A DNA stretch of 64,000 nucleotides from Ephemerocybe angulata (GCA_013368325.1 JAACJK010000163.1:992001-1056000), one strand, 5' to 3'. Counted from the first letter of the stretch, positions 1 through 11,597 are shown. The notes: a model not told the origin generated them from the sequence alone. Made by a program: numbers and translations.

Positions 1-2
1 CA

Positions 3-1700
3 CTTGCCAAAGAAACCCAGCAGAGTGGAAAGGTTACTCCATTCTCGGATGACAAGAAGGATTCGCAGGAAGAGGACAATGCCAAGGGGAACAACACGCC
101 GGCTCTTGGAAATCACCAGAGCGTGGGGCCTAAAAGGAAAGATTTGCACGGCCCAGGATCCCAGTCTGACGATGACCAGGCCGGGCGTCTGTTGGCTAAG
201 AAACGGAAGACTACAACCGAGCCAGAACGCGACGGACCTACCGGCCCCATCGACGAAACGACGGACACAGAACTGGAGCAAGGTTTGCCCACCCTCTACC
301 GTTCCAGGAGGACTGATGGAATGGGGCGCGCCTTCGTCGAGCCCTGCAGCCGTTGCAAGGAGAGCGGCACGGTCTGTCTCATCACAACCACCGGAAAGAC
401 AAGAATGGTAGCCTGCTTGCCATGCGCGGAAGCCAGGAGTGGTGGCTGCACGAAGTCTACCAAGGCCAAGGGGAAGGGTATTGCGAGCAATTCAGCCAGT
501 GACAAGAGGCAGGTACCTGCCAAAGACCAAGGGCCAACCCTTTCAGTCGCTCCGGGAGGCGGACAGTCCCCGCTAGCTGACGGTACTAGGCACTCAACAC
601 GCGGGCCAAGCGTTCGCCTTGCTCATACGGGTGCCACTGGTACGCGACGATCAAAGAGAGGAGAATCGGCCCGTTTGTCCCAGGTACCCCGCGCGCTTCT
701 CTCTATATCTTCTTGGCTCATGTTTTGGATTCAGGGACCCAGCACGCCCGACGAGGGGCATCCCTTGGCCGTCGTGCCCGCGGGTTCTGCAACTATCAAG
801 ATTCCCGGAAGGCGCTCAAACGCTACAAAGGCAGAGCGCAGTCAAGCCACTGCTCAGGTGGAGCGTGTTGCTCCGGGAGGGCTTGCTGAGATTGGGTCGA
901 AAACTGTAGTCGACGAAGTCCAGCGCCTTTCTCAACACAAGAGAGGTGTTGATGCCGATATGGCTGACTTGAAAGGGAGGACAGCGACGATTGAGCGACG
1001 TCTCGGCACCCTCGAGACGATTGAGCAACGTCTCGGCACCCTCGACGACCTTTCAATCAGGCTTAACGCCTTGACCGAGGATGTACACAATACACTGTGG
1101 AAAGACCATAATCACAGAATTGATCAGGGCACGGGTAAGTGTCTGGAACCGGGGGGCCTCACCAGCGCGGATACGTTTGAGCCCTCCCCCCGTGAAGAAG
1201 AGAACAGAAGCGCCCTGGAAAGGATCGCGCTTCTCGAAGCTCGACTGGATCTGCACGCTCTGGGCCTGGAGCAATCCGTTGTCAAAATTATGATGCATGT
1301 CTCTCAGGTTCGGGAGGAGTCGCTACATGCGGAGGTCGCCTCGAATGCACGACTCGGAGCTCTGGAGGGTCTTGTTGCTTTTTACAGGCGGGAGTTCATC
1401 GCGCTGAGAGAGGAAATCTTTCAAACGAAAGGGGGGAGAGTGAGGAGACATTGGGCGGCGGTGACAAATATTCTAGCGAGGATCGCGGGTCGTATGGCGA
1501 GATCGAGCGGGGGAGCTAGAGAAGCGCCCGGCGGCCCGGCCGACAACCCTGTATTCACCTGCGCGGACTTCTATACTCATCGTGGATGGAGGAGGGCCTC
1601 TAGGACAGTACTTTGCAGATTCGGCTATACACCATACACAGATACATACCTTTCAAATGCAGATTTAGCTTTGTCCATACTCAATATGTCTGGGAGATAG
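3..1700 (+). CDS. Cys6-cluster coiled-coil protein, copy A (5' end outside window)
   Basis: The reading frame is open from the left edge to a TAG at 1698-1700, so the gene starts outside the window. Near its N-terminal side is a six-cysteine arrangement, CSRCKESGTVC followed 13 residues later by CLPCAEARSGGC. This resembles a fungal binuclear Zn2Cys6 cluster with unusual spacing. A Lys/Arg-rich linker and heptad-like stretches with the duplicated motif RLGTLETIEQ / RLGTLDDLS predict a coiled coil. A likely 51-bp intron at 684-734 (GTACCC...TTCAG) keeps the frame. Copies B (5237-8288) and C (13641-16909) share the layout: basic N-terminus, Cys6 cluster, charged linker, coiled coil. A DNA- or chromatin-binding role is inference. 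The last 60 or so residues look less protein-like and the true 3' end may be spliced differently. Confidence 0.65.
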   Translation, partial: LAKETQQSGKVTPFSDDKKDSQEEDNAKGNNTPALGNHQSVGPKRKDLHGPGSQSDDDQAGRLLAKKRKTTTEPERDGPTGPIDETTDTELEQGLPTLYRSRRTDGMGRAFVEPCSRCKESGTVCLITTTGKTRMVACLPCAEARSGGCTKSTKAKGKGIASNSASDKRQVPAKDQGPTLSVAPGGGQSPLADGTRHSTRGPSVRLAHTGATGTRRSKRGESARLSQVPRALLSISSWLMFWIQGPSTPDEGHPLAVVPAGSATIKIPGRRSNATKAERSQATAQVERVAPGGLAEIGSKTVVDEVQRLSQHKRGVDADMADLKGRTATIERRLGTLETIEQRLGTLDDLSIRLNALTEDVHNTLWKDHNHRIDQGTGKCLEPGGLTSADTFEPSPREEENRSALERIALLEARLDLHALGLEQSVVKIMMHVSQVREESLHAEVASNARLGALEGLVAFYRREFIALREEIFQTKGGRVRRHWAAVTNILARIAGRMARSSGGAREAPGGPADNPVFTCADFYTHRGWRRASRTVLCRFGYTPYTDTYLSNADLALSILNMSGR

Positions 1701-1784
1701 CATGAGAAATTAATTGATGGGGCGTTGTCGTGACGTGTCACTGAAATCCCTCTCTCTTCGTACCAGCATTGTTGAAAATTCGCC

Positions 1785-2684
1785 ATGGCTGAATCTCACT
1801 CATCCCCGGCGGCGACTTTTTCCGAACTAAACCTTCACTCCCTTTCCATTCTGGGACAAGTCACCAGCCTCGGACTCCACCGTCAACAGATGCTTCTCAG
1901 CTATGCCACAAGCCGCGTTCGAGCGGCTTGTGTATCATTTATATCGAGGGAGCTCATAAAGAACGTTGCTGGGGTAGCATATCCGCTGCGCTCTTGGGAT
2001 ACATATATTCGGGCAGAGATGGTGAGTCGTTAGTTCCATTTCACTTCTGACTAGAGCTGAAGTGACCAGGAGAGCCTCGCCTGCCTGATGGGCACGATAG
2101 CCCTCGTGATGCAAGCGCCAGATGGCGCTTGTCCGATCCGCGTTCCCGAGTTTGCAAAGCGCGTTTCGGAGGCGATGATGAGGGACTCCCTCGAAGACTA
2201 TAACACCATCAATGATATTGTGGCCATCCCCGTACCTGAAGAAGAGCAGGTTCTTCGAGACTACGTCAACCCCTGGTGGAAAGAGATGACCGGGGTCTCG
2301 CCAGTGCCAAGCGCTTCGCTCATTATTCAGTACTTCATTCAGCAGGAGAAATCTATGAGGCCTGCAATTACACAGGGGGTTCAGAGGGGAGAAAACATGC
2401 TCAGAGTAATGGCGATGTCGGAAGAAGAACTTCACTCCGCCCGAAACCTTGCACGGGACACAGTCGAAATCTTGGATAACGAGGTCTCGATGAGCAAGAA
2501 GCGACTCGCTATGCTAAACAGCAAGATCGAAGCCCTCCACTCTCTCCGTTCCGATCTGTTGGCGGGTCATCAGGAGGCGGAACTCGAGTTGGCCAGTGCG
2601 TTGCTTCTTCAGGTTGAGCCGGTGGCCATTGATGCTAATGGGACTGAAGAGAACAGTGCTTCCGGATCAGCCCTCGTTTTGTAA
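1785..2684 (+). CDS. Small two-exon coiled-coil protein, family member 1
   Basis: Two exons, 1785-2021 and 2070-2684, joined in phase 0 across a 48-bp intron (GTGAGT...ACCAG). Exon 1 carries the family signature, a stretch like LLSYATSRVRAACVSF followed by an acidic end ...YIRAEM directly at the splice site. Exon 2 has the conserved WW pair (NPWWKEM) and a long heptad-like helix with alternating Glu/Lys and Leu (about residues 170-260). Four other genes here share this exon design (25759, 26750, 34568, 36196), always upstream of a convergent TET/JBP gene. Here the TET/JBP piece is the truncated one at 3245-3859. I recognise no named domain. The gene follows the Cys6-cluster gene by only 85 bp. 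Confidence 0.7.
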
Positions 2685-2823
2685 ACACTGTGTACTTCTG
2701 CCACCGTTTTGTACTTTTGAACTTCTTCAGTCCAATGATAGTTTCCCTTGCCATGCTCGGCGCCCAACAGCTGGCATCCATCCGCATCGTGGTCTGGGCC
2801 TTCCGATATTCGTCTCCGCGAAC

Positions 2824-3176
2824 CCCGTCCTCATCAGCGCTCCGCGCGGAGTCGACATTTCTTGTCGCGGAACGGAGCACCTGGTCTCATCCGCGTCGGT
2901 GACTGGTCCGGGCTTTCCGAATCTTTGTCTCCGCGCACCGCTCTCCGTCCATTGATCTCATCCACGTCGGACATATGTGCCTCCGCGCGAACCGTGAGTC
3001 ACCGACCCGTCCTCATCAGCGCTCCGCGCGGAGTCGACATTTATTGTCGCGGAACGGAGCACCTGGTCTCATCCGCGTCGGTGACTGGTCTGGGCTTTCC
3101 GAATATTTGTCTCCGCGCACCGCTCTCCGTCCATTGATCTCATCCACGTCGGACATATGTGCCTCCGCGCGAACCG
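2824..3176 (+). repeat. 182-bp direct tandem duplication, CpG-rich
   Basis: Two near-identical copies of about 171 bp start at 2824 and 3006 (period 182 bp). They contain the palindrome CTCCGCGCGGAG and many CGCG and TCCGC motifs. The region lies between the small coiled-coil gene and the truncated TET/JBP exon. Open frames across it are products of the repeat and I do not call them as genes. The same CCGCGCGGA core recurs near 39.6-39.7 kb on the other side of the 34.7-kb inserted block. Confidence 0.85.
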
Positions 3177-3244
3177 TTTACAAAGGGTATCGTTGGTTGA
3201 CTGGTAATACTGCGATAGGTACATGTGTGGTCGCGCGAATGGTA

Positions 3245-3859
3245 CTATTTTTCCAATCCCATACATCTCGCTTCGAAGTCATCATCTACATGTAAACCGA
3301 ATATCTTGTTCAAATAGCCTGCGTGGGGAGGGTCGATCTCGTCGTAAGCCTCATAAGCCCCGTGTCCGACGGATGGCCTCATGAATGAAGCTATGCAAAT
3401 TCGGTCCCCATCTACCGCGGACGCCCCATGCTCCAACAAGTATCCAGGTAGAACAAACGCTGTCCCAGGATCATATGAAAACCGGCCACCAAGTAAGGGA
3501 ACTGCCAAACGGCCATTCTCGTAGTTGCCAAACACAGATAGGATATCTTGCAGTAATTGGCCGCCCTTGGTGTCACGGTGCAAGGGTGTTTCTCGGTTGC
3601 AGATCAAGGCAAATCCCGTGAATGGCGATGACCAACTATTGAGAACCTGCGTGCTGAGCTCTCGGTGTGCCGTCTCCGCGCGCCCACTGGATAGCTCCAA
3701 TAGGACTTGGATCTGCGTGTTGAACAGCAAGGGGTTCACCAAGTACAACAACGCCCCAATTAGCGCGTTGATCTCCTTCAAGCCATCCAGGAGTTCCTGC
3801 CCTCCGGCGCCCCTTTCAGGATTCAGCGAAGCGGACGGTGCGGGAACCTTCGCAGGTGG
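3245..3859 (-). pseudogene. TET/JBP dioxygenase: isolated catalytic 3' exon (3' half of a split gene)
   Basis: This minus-strand exon begins after a clear acceptor (TTCTCAG) at 3859 and ends at the stop at 3245. It encodes the C-terminal double-stranded beta-helix of a 2-oxoglutarate/Fe(II) dioxygenase of the TET/JBP group. The HxD iron motif is in TPLHRDTKGG, the distal iron His in LLEHGA, and the GDR Arg sits where the 2-oxoglutarate-binding Arg is expected. It matches the last exons of the genes at 27596 and 36921, and the acceptor-side signature PPxxxPxPSxSxN is the same. The exons that should precede it are absent. Upstream (higher coordinates) lies the 43-bp inverted repeat at 3960. The missing exons appear at 38716-39404, so this is read as one gene broken by a 34.7-kb insertion. 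Confidence 0.75.
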
Positions 3860-3959
3860 CTGAGAATTGGGTTAGCCATGGAAACTCCGGCCTGGTTGAC
3901 TATCCACGCACCCCCTGGCCCTCACCTACTGACACAGGCCATCACATCACCTAAGGCTC

Positions 3960-4002
3960 ATCCGGGTTCACTAAAGCCCCATCAAGATGGGTGATCTGGG
4001 CC
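3960..4002 (+). repeat. Left 43-bp inverted repeat of the composite element
   Basis: It begins ATCCGGGTTCACTAAAGCCC and ends GATCTGGGCC. Its reverse complement is found without mismatch at 38654-38696. Just inside are further short palindromic pieces around CCCAGTTGGG. It lies 100 bp upstream (gene sense) of the isolated TET/JBP catalytic exon, inside what would be the preceding intron. Confidence 0.9.
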
Positions 4003-4189
4003 TAACTGGGCCCAGTTCTGTGTCAAATCTTGATGGCCCAGTTGGGCTACCGGACACCGCCACCAGGCGTAGGCCCCGGTCCCGTGGTCAAAGCCCGTCG
4101 GACTCAAATCCGACGGCGGTCGGACGTCGGTACGATCCTCGAAACGGACTGTGTGATTGTGAAAATACGTAGAAAATAGCTACAGTCCG

Positions 4190-5059
4190 TTACTCCTCCT
4201 GTGTATCACTAATGTCCAGCTCCGCATGGTGTGCATAAACAACGTGATTCAGCTTCTCCAGGGCACTCAAGCTCAAGATCCTGGTCCGGACGAGCTTCTC
4301 ATGGGCAATCAGGAGCTCGTTGAGCACGGTATTCATGATCCCGATGTGCTCATCGACGAACCCCAACACAACGATAACGGCCTCGGCATCGCGCAAGTCC
4401 CATGGGCTTGGGTTCTTGGCTTGGACGTTGGCAGAAGAGCTCCCCGCCGACGCCCCCGCTGACGCTGCCGCCCCCGCCTTAGAGGACCCTGCCTCCCCCG
4501 CCTTAGAGGACTCCGCCCCGAGCGATCTCCCCGCCGACCCTGCCGAGGTCCCCGCCTTACTGGGCTCTGCCTCAAGCGCCGTCTCCAAACCCACTGCCGT
4601 TGGAACCCCACTTGCATCCTCAACCCTTTTCTTCTCCTTCCCTTTGCCCTTCTCCGATCTTGTGTGCTTATCCTTCCGCGGCTTGGGATCCGGCGGGGCG
4701 GGGTCGAGTTTGGTCGGAGCGGGAGCGGGCAGATCGGGGGCGGGAGGAGCGGAAGCGGAGGGGTTCAATGTGTTGATCACGGCCCAGAAATCGGTGATCC
4801 CCATGGTAACTAGATCCAGATGAGAGGTGCGGAGCATCGAAAGGCTGCTGGACGTACCTGGCTGGGAGCCGTCGGGATCATCGATGTCCATGTTTACATC
4901 GTCAACCGGCTCGGTATCTTGAACTTCTACATCGTCGACCGGCTCGGTACCTTGATCGAATGCTTGGATTCAGCAATGCATTAGAGAAGGTAACGAATAC
5001 TCACCTTTCTTTTTCTTCACCTTCAACTTCCTTGGCCTTACTTTCCTCGAGCTTGACAT
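4190..5059 (-). CDS. Small Ala/Ser/Pro-rich protein with NLS-like start, divergent to Cys6-cluster gene B
   Basis: Three exons on the minus strand: 5059-5005, 4950-4858 and 4809-4190, with GTGAGT and GTACGT donors. Exon 1 encodes MSSSRKVRPRKLKVKKKKG, a strongly basic nuclear-localisation-like start. Exon 2 has a tandem TEPVDDV repeat. Exon 3 has a Pro/Ala linker, a Lys-rich patch, SSKAG repeats and a C-terminal helix (about the last 80 residues, NPSPWDLRDAEAVIVVLGF onward) that looks folded. No known domain is recognised. It is divergent from the Cys6-cluster gene starting at 5237, about 180 bp away, the same arrangement as 12737-13410 versus 13641. The shared position suggests a conserved partner, possibly sharing a bidirectional promoter. 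Confidence 0.55.
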
Positions 5060-5236
5060 GGCGGTTGGTGGTAAAGGGCAAGCAAGCATCCGAGCTGAGC
5101 CCGAAATTGGGAATGGACCCGCACGTGATGCGAAAGTTCGACCCGGCGGGATCAAACCCCGTGATGCGAAAGTTCAATCCGGCGGGATCAAATCTCCGGC
5201 GGCAATTGCTTTTCTTTCACAACTACAATCTCCTCC

Positions 5237-8200
5237 ATGTCGACCTCGAAGAAGCAGCCATCCGCCCAGGTGAATATGTCTCCAGACCCTCGCGTAAGCG
5301 TTCGAGAGGCAGCCACCGCCCTCAACAGCGCCCTCATCGAAGCCTCCACCACCTGGAAGGCCCCTTCGGAACCGGGACAGGCTCATCCGTACCTGGTGGA
5401 AAAACTCCTCTTCCTCTGGGCGCTTACAGTGAGCATTCTGCCTTTTTTCGTTCTTGTCATTAACTAACATTCTAATATTCTACAGGATAAGTTACTAAAG
5501 GAACTTGGGCAGCTCACGCGCGGCAGTGGGGACTCCTACCAGTCCATGGGCATCACTGGCAGAGTCATGGCCTGGATGCAAGAGCTTGCCAAGCCAGCGA
5601 CGACGCTCAAGGATCCGGGGGCCGCGCTCGACCTCGGTATGTTCAAACGACAACCGTACCCACCATCGTCCGTCAAACTCGCCAGTCCGACCGAAACGGC
5701 ACCGGGTCCAAACAGCGGGAGGAGTCTCAAGGGTAAGGAGAAAGAGGTGTTACCGGCTGAAGGGAGCAGCGAAGGTGAGGATGGGGGAGATAGTGAAGAT
5801 GAGGAAGGGGGAGAGAGTGAAGATGAGGATGGATCGGAGTCTAACTCCCAAGCAGAGGATGAGTTTCGACCTGCGAAGGACGATGACCCAGAGGAGGAGT
5901 CCGAGGAAGATAGCGAGGAAGAAGATGGTACGTCTCTGAGTGCCTTCCAGGGAAATTGCTACTGATTCAATCCTAGAAGGTGACGATAACATGGTCGTTG
6001 ACGCCGGCGCTTCGACAAAGCGAAAAAGGTCTCTCGTTGTCCCGGCCCCCGTACCAAAGCGGTTGAAGCTCGAGGCTCAACCAACTCCCGCCGTTTCTTT
6101 CCCCAACCCCACCAGTACCATCCCTGGCTGGATACCTCCGAACGAAGTAAACCGCGAATACTCTGAGCTGGAGGGGGTGGGGTACGTATTCGCGGAGAAG
6201 TGCCGAAAATGCCTTGAGCGTCAGTACGACTACTGCTACGTGAACCTGGGCGACAGGCCCCTGGAACCCCATCCCAACCCCGGGAGCGCTTGCGCGACTT
6301 GCAAGAGGCAGAAGGGGAAGTGCGAGAAGACGTTGACGCCTAGGCCACGTGGACCTTCAGTTGCTATTACGGTTGGGGGAAGCAGAGGGCAACAGGGAGA
6401 CGATGATCAGAAGCCGGCGAAGAAGGCGAGGAAGAGCCAAGCTGGCCCAGTACGTGAACCCAGCTGGGATGACCTTCATTCACCTGGTGGTACACTAACA
6501 CTTTACACCCCTTGTGGCAAATTCAAGTTATCGGATGAGGCCATGGCTGCTGCAGGCGCCATATCCCACCAGTCAACGTCCGCCGGGAAGGAAAAGGAGG
6601 GGGGAAAGTCCGACGGGAAGGAAAAGGAGCGGAGAAGGTCCGCCGGGAAGGAAAAGCAGGGGGAAAAGGCCGACGGGAAGGAAAAGGATCGGAAAGGGTC
6701 CGACGGGAAGGAAAAGGAGCGGAGAAGGTCCGGCGGGAAGGAGAAGGAGGGGAGCAAGTCCGACGGGAAGGAGAAGGGAGGTAGCAAGTCCGACGGGAAG
6801 GAGAAGGGAGGTAGCAAGTCCGACGGGAAGGAGAAGGATGGGAGGAAGTCCGACGGGAGGGAAAAGGAGGCAGGGACATCCGACAGGAAGGACAAGAAGT
6901 CCGGCGGGAAGGACTCTCCTCGGAAAGGGCCCGTCGGGACAGTCTCCGTCGGGACATATTCGGTTGACCCGTCCGCGGCAACAGCGTCCATGCGAGCCCC
7001 GAGAACCCCAAAGCCAACCAGAAAGGTGGACCCACTACACAGTGGGGACGTATCTGGTGGAAGCGGGTTGGAGGATCGGGTGAAGGGACTTTCGGAGCAC
7101 AGGCAGAGGATGGATGGGGAGTTGGCGGATGTGAAGGGAATGTTCGAGGCTGTGAAGTTGGCAGCGGCGGGAATCATGCCTTTGACGGACCGGGTCACCG
7201 CCCTTGAGGCGGGTATGGAGGAACGGCAGGGAGAGGAGGGCTCGGCTGGTCAGGAACTCAAGAAGAAGGTCCGGGATTTGGAGGTCCGGATTGACAACTA
7301 CAGTACCATAGCCGGCAGTGACACTCAGAGGCTGGGTGATAGGGTCAAGGCACTGGAAGACCTCACTGTGGAAGGCAGTACGGATGAAGGGAGCGACGAC
7401 GACCAGGAGGGCGCCGTGAAGGAGGAGGTCAAAGCTCTGGCGAAGTCGGTGGAAGAGCTGTCGTCAAGGGTTGGTGCGATCGAGAAGATTGGGGGTCGGG
7501 TCGAAGCGTTGGAGACCAAGGTCAAGGAAATTCCAACTAGGGCAGCTGCGAGGGTGAAGGAGCTGGAGGACAAGATCGCTCGCCAAGAAGCACAACTCCA
7601 GGAGGCTCAGGCAACTTGGGCGAGGCAGGTGGAGATCTTCAAGGGGGAGATGGTTGGCCGTATCCGGGCGGTGGATCTGGACGCTGACGCAAGGTATAAG
7701 GCTCTCAGTGAGACTTTGGCGCAACAGAGTACCACCCAGGCCGCCATTATGGAAAAGATGGCCATACCAAACCTGGTACCCGCCACCTGGACTCCTACAG
7801 CTTCAGTCAGGGAAAGCGGGGCAGAAGGGACCGGGAACCCAGAGGAGCTCAGGTTGATGCGGGATGAGGCGGAGGAGTCCGGCGGGAACACGGAGATGGA
7901 CTTTGGAGGCGGACCGGCGGTATCGACTCCGACTACGCCATCCGACGGAAGGAGTCCGGAGTGGTTCGGAGTTGTTCCAACCGCCGGGGCGGTAGAGGAG
8001 GCTCCTGCGAGTGGAACTTCGAGTTCTGCCAGACGGATGGAGTTGCCCGCACTGGAGGTCACGAATCCAGATCGGTCGACTCACGTCCAAGATCCCAGCA
8101 GCCCACTTACCCCTGCGCCCGAGGACCCGGTACGAGAAACGGAGAAAAGTCCCCAGGGCAAGGCAGCTGAAAAGAAGAAGCGAGGTGGAAAGAAGAAGCA

Positions 8201-8288
8201 AGGCTCCGCGGTTCCTAGCCGAGTTCCACCAGGAAGAGCATCAAAGGCTGGCGGCCCTGGTCCCAACACAGCGGTCAATCCTTCGTGA
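5237..8288 (+). CDS. Cys6-cluster coiled-coil protein, copy B
   Basis: Exons 5237-5428, 5486-5927 and 5977 onward; a further in-frame 78-bp intron at 6450-6527 (GTACGT, CACTAAC branch site, CAAG) is likely. The N-terminus is a short helical domain shared with copy C, then an acidic Glu/Asp/Ser tract and an NLS-like TKRKRS. The cysteine cluster is CRKCLERQYDYC and, 18 residues later, CATCKRQKGKC, resembling Zn2Cys6 with a long loop. Next comes a 30-bp tandem repeat encoding KSDGKEKE-type decapeptides (about 6580-6910), then several hundred residues of heptad-rich coiled coil (for example RVKALEDLTVEG, RVGAIEKIGGRVEALETKV), and a basic C-terminus. It runs convergently toward the Lys-rich gene at 8465-11597. 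Function unknown; a DNA-binding scaffold is inferred. Confidence 0.72.
6580..6910 (+). repeat. 30-bp in-frame tandem repeat (SDGKEKE decapeptides)
   Basis: About eleven copies of a 30-bp unit around GTCCGACGGGAAGGAAAAGG lie inside copy B of the Cys6-cluster gene. The unit length keeps the frame and gives a highly charged Lys/Glu/Ser decapeptide repeat. The unit contains TCCGACGG, the motif that is repeatedly expanded elsewhere in the 34.7-kb block. Confidence 0.9.
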
Positions 8289-8464
8289 AGTTCTGCCCCC
8301 TCCCTGCATTCACCATTCTGTACCCCTCTCCAAGTCTCTTTTGATCTGTGCATACTCATACCCGATATACGTCTCTTCGCAAATATATACCTTGTTATGT
8401 TATATGCAGGGATCGAGACCATACAGAAAATTTAAAGTCATAAAGGTATGTACGTTGGGGCACT

Positions 8465-11400
8465 TTATTCAGGGATGTATCTTTTAACAGGGACTCGTTG
8501 ACGTTTCTGAGACGTAGTTCCCCATTTCTGCAGATCGTCGTTGAGTTCTTTCCTTCGGCTGGGAGTGGTCAAGGGCATATCCTCCACGGTAAGATTCTTC
8601 TTCTTAGACTTCTCCTTGCCCTTTTCCTTCGAAGTAGACAAAGGTACATCCTCTTCGGGCACACCCTTCTTCTTAGACTTCCCCTTGCCCTTTTTCTTCG
8701 TTTTGGGCTTTACGGGGAGCCTATCAGCTACGTCTGACTCAGGTCCAGAGGCTGAGGTGGTAGCTTCCGGCATATGTTTAGCGTCCGCTGGAGTGACTTG
8801 GACGTGTACTGCCGGTGGTAGAATCTCTGCCGGAGGAGTCGGGTGTGGGTGGGATTCAGTTGTCACGTTATCCAGGACCTGCTTTGGGGTGACCTGGGCA
8901 GGGTTCATGGCAAATTGAAGTGCCATATTCCTGACATCCTCGGGAAGTGAGTTCCACTTTAAGAGAGTGTCTGCAGTTGCTACCGGTTGGCTAGATGGAG
9001 TGATTGGGCTTGGAGGCAATGCACTGAAGGGGAGGAAGGTAGTACCGTCTCCGTTTCCCGCCGGAATGGTTGACCCCGACGGGAGGAGTCCGACCGTCGG
9101 GTGGGACGACTCCGACGGACCCTCAAAGACCGACGGGTCCGTTCTGTCCGACTCAATTGTTGACACCGCCGGCTTTCGTTCCTGCGGGAGGGGTGACCCC
9201 GCCGGGACGAGTCGAACGGTCGGATGGGACGACTCCGACGGATCTTGAAAGACCGGCGGGTCTGTTAGGTCCGCCGGACTTGCTGTTACCGCCGGGTTCA
9301 GTCCGTCCGACGGGGTATGACTTTCCTGAGGGAGGAGTGCCGAAGGATTGGGGACTTTCTTCCTTGGCTTCGGCCTGCTGCTCACACCCTCTTCTCCTAA
9401 CAAATCTTCTGTTGGCACGCCAAGTTTTTCAGCATCTTCCACAAGGACTGCACTCCTAGTGGAAATCCTCTCTGCTCTCCTGTTTCCTGCAGGAGCCTTG
9501 ACCTTTGTTGCTACCTGTGCCTTCCCCTCCTTCTTTCCTGCCGGAGCCCCGGTCTTGGTTGCTACCTGTGCCTTCTCCTCCTTCTTGCCTGCAGGGGCCC
9601 CGACCTTGGTTGCTACCTGTGCCTTCTCCTCCTTCTTGCCTGCAGGGGCCCCGACCTTGGTTGCTACCTGTGCCTTCTCCTCCTTCTTGCCTGCGGGGGC
9701 CCCGACCTTGGTTGCTACCTCCGCCTTCCCCTCCTTCTTTCCTGCAGGAGCCTCAACCTTGGTTGCCACCTGTCCCTTTCCCATCTTCTTTTTTCCATTT
9801 TTCACCCTTGACTTCCTTTCCTTTCCATCCTGCTTCACACTGCTATCTTCATTTAGTTCACGGTCAGGCTCCTCCTCCTCCTGCAGCTTCCTTGGTTCCC
9901 GGACAACAGGACTGCCTTTAGAATTGGGGTAATGGTGAAACTCGAAGACCATAGCTTCACCGTCAACCTGCCTCCGATACCAGTAATAGAGGAGCTTCTC
10001 TTGCTGTCCAACATTGATTTTGGTAGGATCCACAAAGTAAGGGGAAAGATCGTCTGGAAGATATTCCTCATTGACATAGTCTCTGATTGATGACTGCAGA
10101 ATTCGCCATGGGGGGTGAGAGGCATCGGGATCACGTCCTGATGCCAAAGCTTTGAGGGGAGGTAAGATTAATGCATTCCTAAGGAGAGCAATGAACGCAC
10201 CCAAATGAAGTGTAACAAAAGTACGAATGAGGTGTGGATAATATTCCCATCGAGGGAGACCCTTTGGTAAGACGGATGGGTTTGGAAGGATGGGTTCCAT
10301 GTAGCTATTGAGGGGGAGACTTAGGAGAGGCTTTCCACGTCCCCTTAGTTTTGGGGTAGGGAGGCCAGCTAAGTTATCTTCAAATTCCCCTTGAATGAAG
10401 GTGGACCAATTCCGAAATATGCCTGAATCCCTGATGGCACTCCTGTACTCCCGAACAAAACGTCTTTTCCCCAACTCCGCCCCACAGTCTACAAAGGCTG
10501 AGCAGGCACTAGGAAGTGAGAAATGTGCCAAAGTACATTTCGGAATGGAGGGGACTTACACGAATATGGTTCCTTCCCCGGGCCTTCAAATCCCACCAAT
10601 ACAGCCATCCGGACTCCCATGGACTTGTACATGTTATGAATGAACTGACGGACAACTGGGAGAGCTCGGTCAAATGCAAGCCTAGGACATTCTCTATAAA
10701 TCCATGCTCTTCAAAGGATAGTTTAATTGACGTACTGCCTTTGAACTTCTGGGGGGGGTCCTTCCTTGTTCCAATTGGCGGCCGTATCCTGCATCTCCTT
10801 AACCTCCTCCTCGGTTAAGAGAGAAAGTTCGTAGCTCAATGCTTTCTGGAACATGTGAAATGGTGTAACCCGAACGACTGGCATGGCAGCTTTTCCCTTC
10901 TTTGTATTCCTTCTCCTTCCCTTCACATCCTTGCCTTTACTTCCATTCTGCCTCCCATCCTTCGGATTCTTCCCGTCGGGCTTTCTTCCTTTCCTGTCCA
11001 AGTCCGAGGAGTCCGACTCCGACTCCGACTCCGAGTGTGCCTCCGAGTCCGACTCTGACTCCGAATCGGAGTCCGAGTCCGAGTCCGAGTCCGAGTCCGA
11101 TTCCGCCAAGTCAAGGGAGCCATCATCAATGTCCTCCATGCTAATCTGGCACTTTGTATGGGCCTCAAATAGCATCTTCTGTCTGACTTTCACCCTCTCC
11201 GGATACATCTTGTAGAATACCTGCCTCACTGACCACTTCTTCTCCCAGAGTTCTGCACCCAACCTTTTCCGGCAACGAATACGAAACCACAGGACCACAT
11301 TCTGTGGAGAACGGTCACTGACTTTTATGTTTATAGAGGAATCTCCCAACTCACGTTGATTAAACCAGTTCTATCCCCAGTCCGAATTTTTCCCCCCTCC

Positions 11401-11597
11401 CTCTCCACTTTTTCTCGGATGCCATCCAAGAAGTGAAGGGCAACATTGATTGCAAACTCCCGCCGCTGGTGCTTGGGCAGCTCCTTGTAGTCCAGGACAT
11501 TCAGTAGATAATAGCACAAAATAAGCGGGAAATATGGGTGTAAACTATCAGTAATTATGTGGTAGGTGAGGAGGTAGAGGTCAGGCAAGAGAGGCAT
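8465..11597 (-). CDS. Lys-rich protein with conserved N-terminal region, copy 1 (HMG-like motif)
   Basis: Exons on the minus strand run from about 11597 to the stop at 8465. A first exon ends at GLIN, a second (about 11290-10730) carries an SD/SE repeat and LTEEEVKEMQDTAANW, a short middle exon has MGVRMAVLVGFEGPGKEPYS, and the last exon starts near 10512. The conserved order VxxWF...KKW...ExxKxR, LSxEDxxxYxxxAxxW, MGVRxxVL, then NSYMEPILPNP, matches the gene at 17122-20580. The LTEEEVK...AANW segment resembles the last helix of HMG boxes; that is weak. The C-terminal half is a histone-H1-like Lys/Ala/Pro tail with a 51-bp repeat (9488-9790). The start is uncertain because a minisatellite begins just upstream. 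A chromatin-binding role is inferred. Confidence 0.6.
9488..9790 (-). repeat. 51-bp in-frame tandem repeat in the Lys-rich gene
   Basis: About six copies of a 51-bp unit encode the 17-residue unit APAGKKEEKAQVATKVG on the minus strand. The copies are nearly identical, so expansion is recent. The peptide is Lys/Ala-rich like a linker-histone tail. Confidence 0.9.
11001..11103 (-). repeat. (TCCGAC/TCCGAG)n hexanucleotide repeat coding Ser-Asp/Ser-Glu
   Basis: A 6-bp repeat inside the second exon of the Lys-rich gene encodes alternating Ser with Asp or Glu on the minus strand. Such acidic SD tracts are common in nuclear proteins. The hexamer is again a TCCGA core. Confidence 0.85.

Noticed and set aside
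3987..4172. Short plus-strand frame next to the left inverted repeat
   Set aside because: It overlaps the terminal palindromes and CCGACGG repeats; no protein signal.
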